Of a stretch of DNA of 64,000 bases, positions 32,871 to 42,800 are shown piece by piece. The stretch is from assembly GCA_023440825.1 (NCBI GenBank), contig JAEXRL010000022.1, forward strand, positions 1 through 64,000, written 5' to 3'. Each line of letters starts with the position of its first letter. Position 1 is the first letter of the stretch. The DNA is from Pseudomonadota bacterium (GTDB lineage: Bacteria > Pseudomonadota > Gammaproteobacteria > Burkholderiales > Burkholderiaceae_B). The translations under genes and the position numbers were made by a program. The notes beneath the pieces were generated by a model that saw nothing but the letters and a program-made list of their open reading frames with translations, searched no databases and was not told the DNA's origin.

Positions 32871-33689
32871 ATGCTGACACTTCGTCGCCAGCTTTTGCTG
32901 GGCACGGCAGCCGCCATGCTTAGCCTAGGTACATTTAGCGTACAAGCAGCCGATCCCAACAAATCATCATTGGTATTTGGTGCCACCGCAGGCTATAACT
33001 ACGACGTACTGAAACTGGCCATCGTGCCCCAGCTTGAAGAGCAGGGTTACAAGGTAAAACTGGTCGAATTCAACGACTACGTACAACCCAATATGGCCTT
33101 AGCACAAGGTTCTCTGGACGCTAATCTGTTCCAGCACATTGCCTATCTGAATCGCTTTAAAACCGATCAAAAACTGGATCTGATTGACTTGGCGCAAAGC
33201 ACCACAGCACCTATGGGTATTTACGCCACAAAACGCAAAAGTCTGGATGAAATCCAAGAAGGGGATCGCTTTACCGTACCTAACGACCCCAGCAATCTGG
33301 CCCGTGCCTTGCAGTTGCTGCAAAAAAATGGCGTCATCACTGTTAAGCAAGATATTGACCCCTTGCGCGTGACTGAAAAAGATATCGTTGAAAACGCCAA
33401 AAAAATTCGCTTTCAGCCTGTAGAAGCTGCTCAATTGCCACGCACCATTGGCGATGCTGAGTACGCCATCGTACCGGGTAACTTCGCCATCGCTTCGGGC
33501 TTGGACTTAACCAGTGCCGTTACTCTGGAAGTGCCGCCTATCGAGTATCAGCAAGTCGTGGCTATCAAAGCCGCAGACGCTGATAAGCCTTGGGCTCAGG
33601 ACTTGGCGGCGAGCTTTAAGTCTGCAAAGTTTAAAGCCGCACTGGATGAACATTTCCCCGGCTATGTACGCCCTGCCGGAATACAGTAA
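32871..33689 (+). CDS. MetQ/NlpA-family substrate-binding protein without a lipobox
   Basis: 272 residues of the NlpA family: VQPNMALAQGSLDANLFQHIAYL, FTVPNDPSNLARALQLLQKNGVI and AEYAIVPGNFAIASGLD match the MetQ fold and its ligand-contact loops. The N-terminus, LRRQLLLGTAAAM to SVQA, is a secretory (possibly Tat) signal peptide but has no cysteine, so the protein should be free in the periplasm and not lipid-anchored as MetQ usually is. That, the short MetN and the adjacent ABM-domain gene suggest a ligand other than methionine. Confidence 0.85.
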   Translation: MLTLRRQLLLGTAAAMLSLGTFSVQAADPNKSSLVFGATAGYNYDVLKLAIVPQLEEQGYKVKLVEFNDYVQPNMALAQGSLDANLFQHIAYLNRFKTDQKLDLIDLAQSTTAPMGIYATKRKSLDEIQEGDRFTVPNDPSNLARALQLLQKNGVITVKQDIDPLRVTEKDIVENAKKIRFQPVEAAQLPRTIGDAEYAIVPGNFAIASGLDLTSAVTLEVPPIEYQQVVAIKAADADKPWAQDLAASFKSAKFKAALDEHFPGYVRPAGIQ

Positions 33690-33699
33690 GCGACTACAG

Positions 33700-33729
33700 C
33701 CATAAATCGGTGCCAGTACCGGTTTATGG
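33700..33729 (+). terminator. 12-bp hairpin after the metQ-like gene
   Basis: CCATAAATCGGT (33700-33711) pairs with ACCGGTTTATGG (33718-33729) with one G-T wobble and a 6-base loop, 10 bases after the stop. No T-run follows, so it may reduce but not abolish readthrough into the ABM-domain gene. Confidence 0.5.
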
Positions 33730-33811
33730 CTCACTTCAGTGTGCAGCAACACAACAACTCACTGTGGCAGCGAGCACCACAGACAATATGCACCACTCAA
33801 CAGGACGACAA

Positions 33812-34102
33812 ATGATAGAAGAAATAGCAGATTTTCGTATTCAGCCCGGACAACAGGCCGCCTTTGAAGAGGCCATACACCGAGGCGTCACCAGCATTAT
33901 CGCTAAATCCACAGGCTTTTTAGGCTATAGCGTGCGCCAGAGCATAGAAAGCCCAGAGCGCTACCTACTGACGATTCAGTGGAAAACACTGGAAGATCAT
34001 ACCGTTGGCTTTCGCGAATCCGAGCTCTTCCCACAATGGCGCGCTATTGTCGGTCCGTTTTTTGCTGAACCTCCCGTTGTGGAGCATTTTGAGCGGGCAT
34101 AA
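33812..34102 (+). CDS. ABM-domain (antibiotic biosynthesis monooxygenase-like) protein, 96 aa
   Basis: A single ferredoxin-like alpha/beta domain: EIADFRIQPGQQAAFEEAIHRG, then GFLGYSVRQSIESPERYLLTIQWKTLEDHTVGFRESELFPQWRAIVGPFF. The DFR(I/V)xPG start, the W-x-(T/S)-x-E-D-H element and the ending EHF are usual for ABM proteins, which act as small cofactor-free oxygenases or heme- or quinol-related enzymes. ATG 33812 was chosen because the fold begins there. It follows metNIQ and may belong to the same function. Confidence 0.75.
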   Translation: MIEEIADFRIQPGQQAAFEEAIHRGVTSIIAKSTGFLGYSVRQSIESPERYLLTIQWKTLEDHTVGFRESELFPQWRAIVGPFFAEPPVVEHFERA

Positions 34103-34193
34103 TTCACTTTACGCTTAAAAATAGACAGCATGATGCACTCCGACGATACTATACGTACCCACGTTCACTTGTATACGGAGTGCAGACCACACT

Positions 34194-35129
34194 ATGAACC
34201 TCAGATTTCTAGAAACTTTTATCTGGGTAGCCAAGCTAGGCAGTTTCCGCGCCGCAGCGGATCGCCTTCATGTGACTCAGGCCGCCATTTCAGGACGCAT
34301 CGCGTCGCTGGAAAGCGAGCTGGAAAAATCACTCTTTGAACGCGGCAGTCGCGATATACAACTGACGCCAGCCGGGCAGCACTTATTGCTGTATTCTGAA
34401 AAAATGCTGCAACTAGAGCAGCAATTGCTCGCTGACTTCCAAGGGCCCTTCGTTTTGCGTGGCCGAGTAAGGTTGGGGATAGTGGAGTCCATCGTACACA
34501 CATGGTTCACCACCTTTGTACGCGCACTGCATCGCACGCACCCGGATGTAGAAATAGAACTCACGGTGGAGTCTAGCCGCAGGCTTAGTGATCTACTGAA
34601 GCGAGGCCTGATTGATGTCGCTTTACAAACTGATCCCATTCTTACCGAAAGCATACGCAATGCTCCCTTAGGTGATTTAAAAATGGATTGGGTCATTGCA
34701 GCCGGGCAAAGTCTGGACAATCCGACGTCACTGGAAGCGCTGAACGCTAGGTGGCCTATCGTCACTTTCCCGCGCGAATCGCAGCCGCATCTAGCCTTAA
34801 TGGAAGTTCTGGAGCACGCCCATGTGCGCCAGCCCAAGATCCACTTCGTCTCGTCCATTGCCGCCAGTATGCAACTGATTGCTGCGGGGATCTGCGTAGG
34901 GGCAGTACCTCTGGCCGCGTTTCGTCAGGGCTTAGCGGAAGGGCGGTTCGAACGCATTAGCTGCTCAGCCAACTTGCCTGATTTAAAGTTGGTAGCCAGT
35001 TGGCGTACTGATCCGGTCAGCGCGGTAGCCGAAGCCGTAGTAAAAGTGGCGATGGATGAGATGCGCAGTTATGCGGCTCGCTACCCCGATGCGACTGCAC
35101 CGTTGGATTTTCGAGTCTTTCAAAATTAA
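34194..35129 (+). CDS. LysR-family regulator, 311 aa
   Basis: N-terminal winged helix MNLRFLETFIWVAKLGSFRAAADRLHVTQAAISGRIASLESELE, then a LysR effector domain (GRVRLGIVESIVHTWFTTFVRALHRTHPDVEIELTVE). It lies 91 bases after the ABM-domain gene and before the 35342-43456 operon on the same strand. It could regulate either neighbour; a good inverted repeat stands between it and the downstream operon. Confidence 0.88.
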   Translation: MNLRFLETFIWVAKLGSFRAAADRLHVTQAAISGRIASLESELEKSLFERGSRDIQLTPAGQHLLLYSEKMLQLEQQLLADFQGPFVLRGRVRLGIVESIVHTWFTTFVRALHRTHPDVEIELTVESSRRLSDLLKRGLIDVALQTDPILTESIRNAPLGDLKMDWVIAAGQSLDNPTSLEALNARWPIVTFPRESQPHLALMEVLEHAHVRQPKIHFVSSIAASMQLIAAGICVGAVPLAAFRQGLAEGRFERISCSANLPDLKLVASWRTDPVSAVAEAVVKVAMDEMRSYAARYPDATAPLDFRVFQN

Positions 35130-35194
35130 AAAGTATAGGTACGGCTAATTGGGGTTTTCCCCCTAGAGGCTGATCCAGAAAAAGAAGGAAAATC

Positions 35195-35214
35195 GTGACA
35201 AAGCCAATTGTCAC
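35195..35214. promoter_or_regulatory. Inverted repeat GTGACAA-N6-TTGTCAC, candidate operator
   Basis: A perfect 7-bp inverted repeat with a 6-base spacer lies in the 212-base gap between the LysR gene and the operon starting at 35342. Its size suits a dimeric repressor or a LysR tetramer site. The rest of the gap shows no gene. Confidence 0.5.
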
Positions 35215-35341
35215 AAGCCTTACCGCCTTGATAAGAATTTCTTATTAGTGCGTAATGAAATAAACTGTTTGTAACGAATCCACGCAGGTTCCAGAATAAA
35301 GCGTAACTACTTATCTTTATCTGCTCTGTTGGAGACGCTCC

Positions 35342-36013
35342 GTGGCATCAACTATACGGCAAGACCGTGCCGCTCAAGGCGAACTATTTATCTGGACCGA
35401 TGTCGATCCCGCCTATGAGGATGATTTCAACCAATGGTATGACCGTGAACATATGGAAGAACGGGCAGCCATACCAGGTTTCAAATGGGCTCGTCGCTAC
35501 AAAACCGCGCATGGCGATCGACGCTATCTAGCGATGTACCGTACCGAATCGGTCGATGTGTTTACCAGCCCGGCTTACCGTCAGGCTTTCGAACACCAAA
35601 CGGCTTGGTCAATTAGTAACTTTGAGCGCATGACCAACACCTGCCGCAGAGTGATGGTGGTTAGCCCCCTTGCTGGAGCAGGAACCGGTGCTGGTGTAGC
35701 CCTGATTCAATTGAACAATCTGGCTACAGCAGAACGCGTAGCCGCCATGGCTCAACGCATTTTGAACGATGTAGACGGTGTACTGGCTTTGCGCATTTTG
35801 ACCCCAGACCCAGACCTGTCCACACCCTTGCCATCAGAGAATGTGGCGACCAGAGTGCTTGAACCTATACTAATTGTAGATACGACAACAGAACCCGCCG
35901 CAGCGGCCGTTGCCCGTCTACTCACTGAGGAGCTGGACTTAAACGGTTCTAGCGCTTCAACATTTTCTTTACTTTGGGATTTGCGTTCGGCCGACTTGAA
36001 CACAACGCCTTAA
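35342..36013 (+). CDS. Tandem dimeric alpha/beta-barrel (EthD-like) protein, 223 aa
   Basis: The first half, GELFIWTDVDPAYEDDFNQWYDREHMEERAAIPGF, then YLAMYRTESVDVFTSPAYRQAF, resembles EthD/DUF4286-like ferredoxin-fold domains with the D-F-N-x-W-Y-x-x-E-H motif. The second half (from about residue 115) appears to be a diverged repeat (VALIQLNN to ILIVDTT). No catalytic role can be assigned. It starts at GTG with GGAGA upstream and heads the TRAP/amidase-type operon. Confidence 0.6.
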   Translation: MASTIRQDRAAQGELFIWTDVDPAYEDDFNQWYDREHMEERAAIPGFKWARRYKTAHGDRRYLAMYRTESVDVFTSPAYRQAFEHQTAWSISNFERMTNTCRRVMVVSPLAGAGTGAGVALIQLNNLATAERVAAMAQRILNDVDGVLALRILTPDPDLSTPLPSENVATRVLEPILIVDTTTEPAAAAVARLLTEELDLNGSSASTFSLLWDLRSADLNTTP

Positions 36014-36065
36014 GCAGACACTCATCAATACCGTGTCTACTCGACTTTCCACATAAGGAGTATTA

Positions 36066-37037
36066 ATGATGATTAAAAAACTACTCAGTGTTGCCTGCAT
36101 GATGGCTCTGGTTGGTACAGCTCAAGCAGCTACCACCTGGACCATGACCGCCGAGCAGCCAGATAACAACTATCTAACCATCAATGCGCGTGAATTCGCT
36201 AAAGACGTCAAAGACGCCACAAATGGCGAACTGGACATCAAAATCCAATCCAACAGCGTGCTGCTCAAGCGCCCCGAAGTCAAACGTGGCGTTCAGCAAG
36301 GCGTAGTACAAGTGGGTGAGATGCTGGTGTCGGCCATCGGTAACGAAGACCCTTTATTCGAAGTCGATAGCGTACCTTTTTTAGCTTCGTCTTTTGACGA
36401 GTCTGAAAAGCTGTGGAAAATCAGCCGTCCTTTGCTCGCCGAGCGTTTGGATAAACAAGGTATTGTGTTGCTCTACGGTTCGCCCTGGCCACCACAAGGC
36501 ATTTACGCGAAAAAAGACATTAACGCGCTGTCCGATCTGTCTGGTGCTCGTTTCCGCGCCTACAGCGCCGCCACCAGCCGTTTGGCCACCTTAATGGGTG
36601 CATCCCCAACAACGGTACAAACGCCAGAAGTGCCACAAGCCTTCTCGACAGGTGTGATTGACTCCATGCTGACCTCACCTGCTACCGGTGTAGACTCGCA
36701 AGCCTGGGATTACGTTTCGCACTACTACGATGCGCAAGTGTTCATTCCGCAAAGCTTTGTGATTGCCAACAAACGTGCTTTCTCCCGCTTATCCGAAGCA
36801 GAGCAAAAAGCCGTTCTGGAAGCAGCCGCTAAAGCCGAAACTCGTGGCTGGGAAATGGCTCGTGAGCAAACAGCAAAGCTGACTCAAACCTTGGCCGACA
36901 AGGGCATGAAAGTGCAAGAGCTACCCGCCAACGTTCAGAAAGAAATGAACGCAATTGGCGTCACCATGACAGAAGAGTGGCTCAAAAAAGCGGGCGCAGA
37001 TGGTCAAAAACTACTTGACGCCTATCGCAACGACTAA
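36066..37037 (+). CDS. TRAP solute-binding protein, DctP family (second system)
   Basis: 323 residues: a signal peptide (MMIKKLLSVACMMALVGTAQAA), then the DctP fold with the signature LSGARFRAYSAATSRLATLMGASPTTVQTPEVPQAFSTGVIDS, including the carboxylate-binding arginine of the (L/F)-R-x-Y region. AAGGAG precedes the start. The protein differs clearly from the DctP at 14417. The ligand is probably an amide or lactam acid related to the enzymes downstream, which is inference only. Confidence 0.9.
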   Translation: MMIKKLLSVACMMALVGTAQAATTWTMTAEQPDNNYLTINAREFAKDVKDATNGELDIKIQSNSVLLKRPEVKRGVQQGVVQVGEMLVSAIGNEDPLFEVDSVPFLASSFDESEKLWKISRPLLAERLDKQGIVLLYGSPWPPQGIYAKKDINALSDLSGARFRAYSAATSRLATLMGASPTTVQTPEVPQAFSTGVIDSMLTSPATGVDSQAWDYVSHYYDAQVFIPQSFVIANKRAFSRLSEAEQKAVLEAAAKAETRGWEMAREQTAKLTQTLADKGMKVQELPANVQKEMNAIGVTMTEEWLKKAGADGQKLLDAYRND

Positions 37038-37049
37038 GCGAGTCTGTCT

Positions 37050-37541
37050 ATGAAATGGCTAGAACTCTTGGCCAAAGTGTGCGGTGCTCTTGCCGCACTC
37101 TTTCTTTGCTTGATAGCCGTTATCGTAACGGGCCAGATTGTGGTCCGTTTCTTTGGCGGCATCATTCCATCCTCGGACGACTTTGCCTCTTGGGCCATGG
37201 CATCGTCCGTATTTTTGGCATTGCCGTATGCCATGCTGCACGGCGATCACATACGTGTCAGCCTGCTGCTACAAGTCATGCCTAAGCACTTTCACAAGCC
37301 TTACGAACTGATTGCTACCTTGTTCGCCTTGGGCTTGAGCGCTTGGTGTGCTTGGCAAACCGTTATCTTTGTGCACGAATCCTTCATGTTTAACGAAGTC
37401 GCCCAAGGCATGGTGCGTGTACCAATGTGGATTCCACAACTGGGCATGCCAATAGGTTTATGCATGTTCACCCTGATGTTAGTGCGTCGTTTGGTTCGCT
37501 GCATTGGCAACCACGAGCTAGAGGAAACCGAACATGGCTGA
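37050..37541 (+). CDS. TRAP small permease, DctQ family (second system)
   Basis: 163 residues and four helices. TGQIVVRFFGGIIPSSDDFASWAMASSVFLALPYAMLHGDHIRVSLL contains the family elements (R-F/Y, D-D/E, H-x-D/R-H-I-R-V). It begins 13 bases after dctP and overlaps the dctM start by 8 bases. Confidence 0.88.
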   Translation: MKWLELLAKVCGALAALFLCLIAVIVTGQIVVRFFGGIIPSSDDFASWAMASSVFLALPYAMLHGDHIRVSLLLQVMPKHFHKPYELIATLFALGLSAWCAWQTVIFVHESFMFNEVAQGMVRVPMWIPQLGMPIGLCMFTLMLVRRLVRCIGNHELEETEHG

Positions 37542-38829
37542 TATTCATCAAGCACTCATTCTGTTTGTCACCTTGCTATTGCTGCTCAGCATGGGCGTGT
37601 GGGTCGCCATCGTGCTTATCGCATGTGGGCTGCTCTCGATCGTGCTGTTTTCGGGAGCACCAGCCGGGATTATTTTCGCTACCAAGGCGTGGGACTCGTC
37701 GGCCAACTGGGCCTTAACAGCCTTGCCCTTGTTTATCTGGATGGGTGAAATTCTGTATCGCACCCGACTTGCCGAAGATATGTTCAAAGGCCTGGGTCCT
37801 TGGATACAACGTCTGCCTGGACGCCTGACTCACGTTAACGTGCTCGGTTGCGGTATTTTTGCCGCCGTCAGTGGCTCCTCTGCCGCTACTGCAGCAACCA
37901 TAGGTAAGATCTCTTTGCCCGAGCTGAAATCTCGTGGCTACGACGAAGGCCTTAGTATCGGCTCTTTAGCGGGCGCAGGCACGCTAGGCTTGCTGATCCC
38001 ACCGTCCATCGTCATGATTGTGTATGCGGTAGCCGCTCAGGTTTCTATCATTCGCCTGTTTGTCGCTGGTGTGCTGCCAGGCTTATTGTTAATGCTGTTG
38101 TTCTCTGGCTATATTGCTCTCTGGTCCATGCGGCACCCCGACCGTGTACCACAAGAAATCGAAAAAATCAGCCTGCTGGAAAAACTAAGCCGACTACGCC
38201 TGTTATTGCCAGTTGTCCTGTTGATTCTCGCTGTGATTGGCTCGATCTACACAGGTGTTGCTACTGCCACTGAGGCAGCGGTGTTAGGTGTGCTGGGCTC
38301 GCTGGTGATTGCCGGAGTAGGACGCTCACTTAACTGGAAAACATTTACAGCCAGCCTGATGGGAGCCGTGCGCACATCGTGCATGATCTCCTTCATTCTG
38401 ATTGGTGCCAGCTACCTGACCAGCGCCATGAGCTTCACGGGCTTACCTGCCAACTTGGCCTCCTGGATTGCCTCCATGGGCTTAAGCCAGTATGCCTTGA
38501 TTGCGGTACTGACCATTTTCTTTATTTTGCTCGGTGCTTTCCTGGACGGTATTTCCCTGGTAGTACTGACTACCTCGGTCTTAATGCCGACTATTCTAGC
38601 GGCAGGCATCGACCCCATCTGGTTCGGTATTTACCTGATCTTGACTGTAGAAATGGCGCAAATCACACCACCCATAGGCTTTAACCTGTTTGTCATTCAA
38701 GGCATTACCGGGAAAAATCTCTTTGAGCTGGTACGTATGGCATTTCCGTTTTTCTTACTGCTCGTGCTGGCCACTGTGCTCGTCACCGTGTTCCCAGATA
38801 TCGTCATGATTTTACCGAACGCAATGTAA
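37534..38829 (+). CDS. TRAP large permease, DctM family (second system)
   Basis: 431 residues, about 12 helices. GIFAAVSGSSAATAATIGKISLPELKSRGYDEGLSIGSLAGAGTLGLLIPPSI is the conserved DctM segment, repeated in the second half as VEMAQITPPIGFNLFVIQGI. It completes a P-Q-M TRAP set and is followed after 8 bases by the propeller gene. Confidence 0.92.
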   Translation: MADIHQALILFVTLLLLLSMGVWVAIVLIACGLLSIVLFSGAPAGIIFATKAWDSSANWALTALPLFIWMGEILYRTRLAEDMFKGLGPWIQRLPGRLTHVNVLGCGIFAAVSGSSAATAATIGKISLPELKSRGYDEGLSIGSLAGAGTLGLLIPPSIVMIVYAVAAQVSIIRLFVAGVLPGLLLMLLFSGYIALWSMRHPDRVPQEIEKISLLEKLSRLRLLLPVVLLILAVIGSIYTGVATATEAAVLGVLGSLVIAGVGRSLNWKTFTASLMGAVRTSCMISFILIGASYLTSAMSFTGLPANLASWIASMGLSQYALIAVLTIFFILLGAFLDGISLVVLTTSVLMPTILAAGIDPIWFGIYLILTVEMAQITPPIGFNLFVIQGITGKNLFELVRMAFPFFLLLVLATVLVTVFPDIVMILPNAM

Positions 38830-38837
38830 GTATTAGT

Positions 38838-39686
38838 ATGAGTCAGACTATTACTCTTTTATTAGGTCAGCAACGATACCGCTTACAAAAGCACTGGATC
38901 GCTGCTGATCTGGCTGCCGGCATCAGTAGTGTTGCCGTCTTGTCCGATGGCAAGGTAGCTGTGCTACTGCGAGGCTCACCCTGCTTGGTACGTGTCTTTG
39001 ATGCCGACGCAAACCTGATTAATAACTGGACCGTAGAGGGGATACGCTGCGCTCACCAGATCAGTGCGCTACCTGATGGTGGCATGCTGATCTGTGATCT
39101 GGACGGCCACCAGGTCGTCGCCCTGAACCAGCATGGCCAAGCCATATGGACACTGGGCACACCAGATCAACCCAAGTGGCAAGCTCCCTTTAATCACCCT
39201 ACCCATGCCATTGTTTGCCCCAAAGGCGAGCTGTACGTCAGTGATGGTTACGGTAATGCCTGCATCCACCATTTCGATGCCCAGCGCACCCTAGTCAGCA
39301 GCTTTGGTCAACACGGTACCGCCGCTCTGACCCCAGGGCAGGATCAGGCACAATTTAGTGTGCCTCACACACTGGCTCATGATGGGCAGTTGCTGTATGT
39401 TGCTGACCGCGAAAACAGCCGTGTACTGATGCTAGATAAGCACGGGCGTGTACACGATCAGATCACAACCCTGTACAAACCCATGGCCATTGCCTTGGAT
39501 GGGCAAGGTAGGCTATTTGTCAGTGATCAGACCGCCGCTTTGTCCATGTTTGATACACACCGAAAACTGATAGGACGCTGCCGGGTTACGGCGGTGTATG
39601 GACATGGTTTGGCCTATCACCCTAATGGCTCCATCTTTATCGCAGAGATGTTGTCCGATGGCCTAACGTGCCTGGTGCCCTGTTAG
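38838..39686 (+). CDS. NHL beta-propeller resembling peptidyl-alpha-hydroxyglycine amidating lyase (PAL)
   Basis: 282 residues without a signal peptide. The central part reads FNHPTHAIVCPKGELYVSDGYGNACIHHF and FSVPHTLAHDGQLLYVADRENSRVLMLD. The VSDGY-x-N and VPH-x-L then VADREN-x-R blocks are those of PAL, where the VPH histidine is a zinc ligand; later a histidine lies in VYGHGLAYHPNG. PAL cleaves alpha-hydroxyglycine amides to an amide and glyoxylate. Bacterial relatives are poorly characterised, so the activity is a hypothesis. It lies between TRAP genes and the oxoprolinase-type enzyme. Confidence 0.7.
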   Translation: MSQTITLLLGQQRYRLQKHWIAADLAAGISSVAVLSDGKVAVLLRGSPCLVRVFDADANLINNWTVEGIRCAHQISALPDGGMLICDLDGHQVVALNQHGQAIWTLGTPDQPKWQAPFNHPTHAIVCPKGELYVSDGYGNACIHHFDAQRTLVSSFGQHGTAALTPGQDQAQFSVPHTLAHDGQLLYVADRENSRVLMLDKHGRVHDQITTLYKPMAIALDGQGRLFVSDQTAALSMFDTHRKLIGRCRVTAVYGHGLAYHPNGSIFIAEMLSDGLTCLVPC

Positions 39687-39729
39687 GCAGTACGTACTAA
39701 ACCCATACTGCGATTTTCTCTACTCTACA

Positions 39730-39754
39730 GGCTGTCTACCTAGTGCAGACAGCC
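39730..39754 (+). terminator. Hairpin between the propeller gene and the HyuAB-type gene
   Basis: GGCTGTCT (39730-39737) pairs with AGACAGCC (39747-39754); a TTTT follows about 8 bases later. It may give partial termination within the operon. Confidence 0.4.
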
Positions 39755-39802
39755 CAGGGCCTTTTGTTGCCCAAATTCCTCATTTCAGCACATTAAGGAC
39801 TC

Positions 39803-42800
39803 ATGATGACGCTACCTGAACATACCTTACCCAACGAACCCTGGCAGTTCTGGGTAGATCGTGGAGGCACGTTTACGGACATCGTAGCTCGCCACCCCGA
39901 TGGCCACTTAAGTACCCATAAGTTGCTGTCGGACAACCCCAGTCAGTACGAAGATGCTGCGCTGGAAGGTATACGTCGCATGTTAGGGCTAGCCAGCGAT
40001 GCCCCCATCCCCGGTGAACAGCTCGCCGCGGTAAAAATGGGTACTACCGTCGCCACCAACGCCTTGCTAGAGCGTAAAGGTGACCCGACCGTGCTTTTCA
40101 TTACGCGTGGCTTTAAAGATGCCCTGCGCATTGGCTACCAAGCGCGCCCAAGAATTTTTGATCTGCATATACAGTTGCCAGAACTGCTGTACTCCAAAGT
40201 CGTAGAGGTCAACGAACGCCTACACGCCGATGGTACGGTAGAACAAGAGCTGGATCTGGAATTGAGCCGTCAACAACTGAATGAGGCATACGAACAGGGA
40301 TACCGTGCCATTGCCATTGTCCTGCTTCATGGTTATCGGTATCACCAGCACGAGCAGCAATTGGCTAGCCTTGCACGCGAAATTGGTTTCACGCAAGTGT
40401 CGGTCTCTCACGAGGTCAGCCCCTTGATGAAATTAGTCGGACGGGGCGACACCACGGTGGTTGATGCCTACTTATCGCCGATCTTACGTCGCTATGTGAA
40501 TCGCGTAGCCTCCGAACTGGACGGCGTACGTTTAATGTTCATGCAATCGAATGGTGGTCTGACAGCGGCCGACCAGTTTCAAGGCAAAGACTCCGTACTC
40601 TCTGGCCCGGCGGGCGGAATTGTTGGTATGGCCCGCACCGCAGCGGCCGTGGGCGCAGAACAACTGATCGGCTTTGACATGGGCGGTACCTCCACCGACG
40701 TATCACACTACAACGGTGAGTTCGAGCGTACCTTTGAAACAGTAGTGGCTGGTGTACGCCTACGCGCCCCCATGATGAATATTCACACTGTCGCCGCCGG
40801 TGGTGGCTCGATTGTGTACTTTGATGGCGCTCGCATGCGTGTAGGGCCAGACTCGGCCGGTGCATTTCCCGGCCCCGCGGCATACCGCAATGGTGGCCCA
40901 CTGACCATCACTGATTGCAATGTCATGCTGGGCAAACTTCAGCCTGAGTACTTCCCAGCGATTTTTGGCCCCAATGCAGATCAAACTCTGGATCTGGCCA
41001 CGGTACAAGAAAAATTCACCGCTGTGGCTGAGCAAATTAAACAAGCCACAGGCCAAGAGCAAAGTGCCATTGCCGTGGCCGAAGGATTTATCCAAATAGC
41101 TGTGGCCAATATGGCCAATGCGGTCAAAAAAATCTCCATTGAGCGTGGCTATGATGTCAGTCGCTATACCTTGGTGTCATTCGGTGGGGCAGGCGGACAA
41201 CATGCTTGCCTAGTGGCTGACGCACTGGGTATGCAACGCGCCCTGATACACCCTTTTGCCGGTGTGCTTTCGGCCTATGGCATGGGTCTGGCAGATATAC
41301 GCGCCATGCGAGAAAGCGCCATAGAAACCGTTTTAGACACGCAGCAACTGGCTGTATGTGCCGCCAAGCTGGAAGAATTAGCCCAAAGCGCACAGGCTGA
41401 AGTGGCCGCTCAAGGAATTGAGCAGGCTCATATTCAGACCCACCAACGGGCACACCTGCGCTACCAAGGCACAGACTCAGCACTGATGGTGGAGTACGGC
41501 GACGTAGAGAGCATGCGCAGCGCATTCGAGGCCAGCTACCAGCAACGATACAGCTTTTTGATGCCCGACAAAAGCATCATCATTGAAGCGGTATCGGTGG
41601 AAGCAGTGGGCACCAGCGGCGAGCAGGTGGCACCCTCTGCCTCAGTACCCGAGCAGGCCGCGCCGGCCGCTCTGGCCCATGGCCAACTGTACTCCAGCGG
41701 TCATTCACACCACACACCCGTATACCAGCGTAAGCATCTACAACCTGGCACACGCCTGATCGGACCTGCCATTGTCTTTGACGATAATGGCACCACCATT
41801 ATCGAACCCGAGTGGGCACTGGAAGTTCTGGAGCAAGGCGAGCTCTTGCTTAGCCGCCATGTTGCACGCCAGCAGCGTCATGCGATTGGTACCGAGGCCG
41901 ATCCGGTCATGCTAGAGATTTTCAATAATCTATTCATGTCCATTGCCGAACAAATGGGCGCCACCTTGGCGAACACGGCTTTCTCGGTCAACATCAAAGA
42001 GCGTTTGGACTTTTCTTGCGCCCTGTTTGATGCGCAAGGCAATTTGATTGCCAATGCCCCCCATATGCCCGTGCACTTGGGCTCTATGGGCGAAAGCATC
42101 AAAACGGTCATCACCAAAAATCAAGGCCGCATGCGGGCGGGCGATAGCTATGTACTGAATGATCCCTATAACGGGGGAACTCACTTACCCGATATCACCG
42201 TGGTAACACCCGTCTTTGATGATCAAGGTCAAGATATTCTGTTCTTCGTTGCCTCACGTGGCCACCATGCTGATGTGGGCGGCATCACCCCCGGCTCCAT
42301 GCCTCCTAACAGCCACAACATTATTGAAGAAGGGGTCCTAATCGATAACTTCAAGCTGGTTGAAAATGGACGTATGCGTGAACCAGAGCTGCGCGAGCTG
42401 CTTGCCAGCGGGCCTTATCCTGCGCGTAACGTAGAACAAAACATTGCCGATCTGCGTGCGCAGATTGCCGCCAATGAGAAAGGGGTACACGAATTACGTC
42501 GTATGGTGGGTATGTTTGGCCTAGATGTGGTGCACGCCTACATGCAACACGTGCAGGACAACGCTGAAGAGGCCGTTCGACAAGTTATTGGTGTTTTACA
42601 GGATGGTCAGTTCCGTTACGAGCTCGATAGTGGCGCAGTCATTCAGGTACAAGTGAAGGTGGATCGTAACGCACGCAGTGCCAGCATTGACTTTAGTGGT
42701 ACCTCTGCTCAACTGGGCGACAACTTCAATGCCCCGTCTGCCGTATGTATGGCCGCCGTGCTGTACGTATTCCGCACTCTGGTCAATGACGATATTCCCA

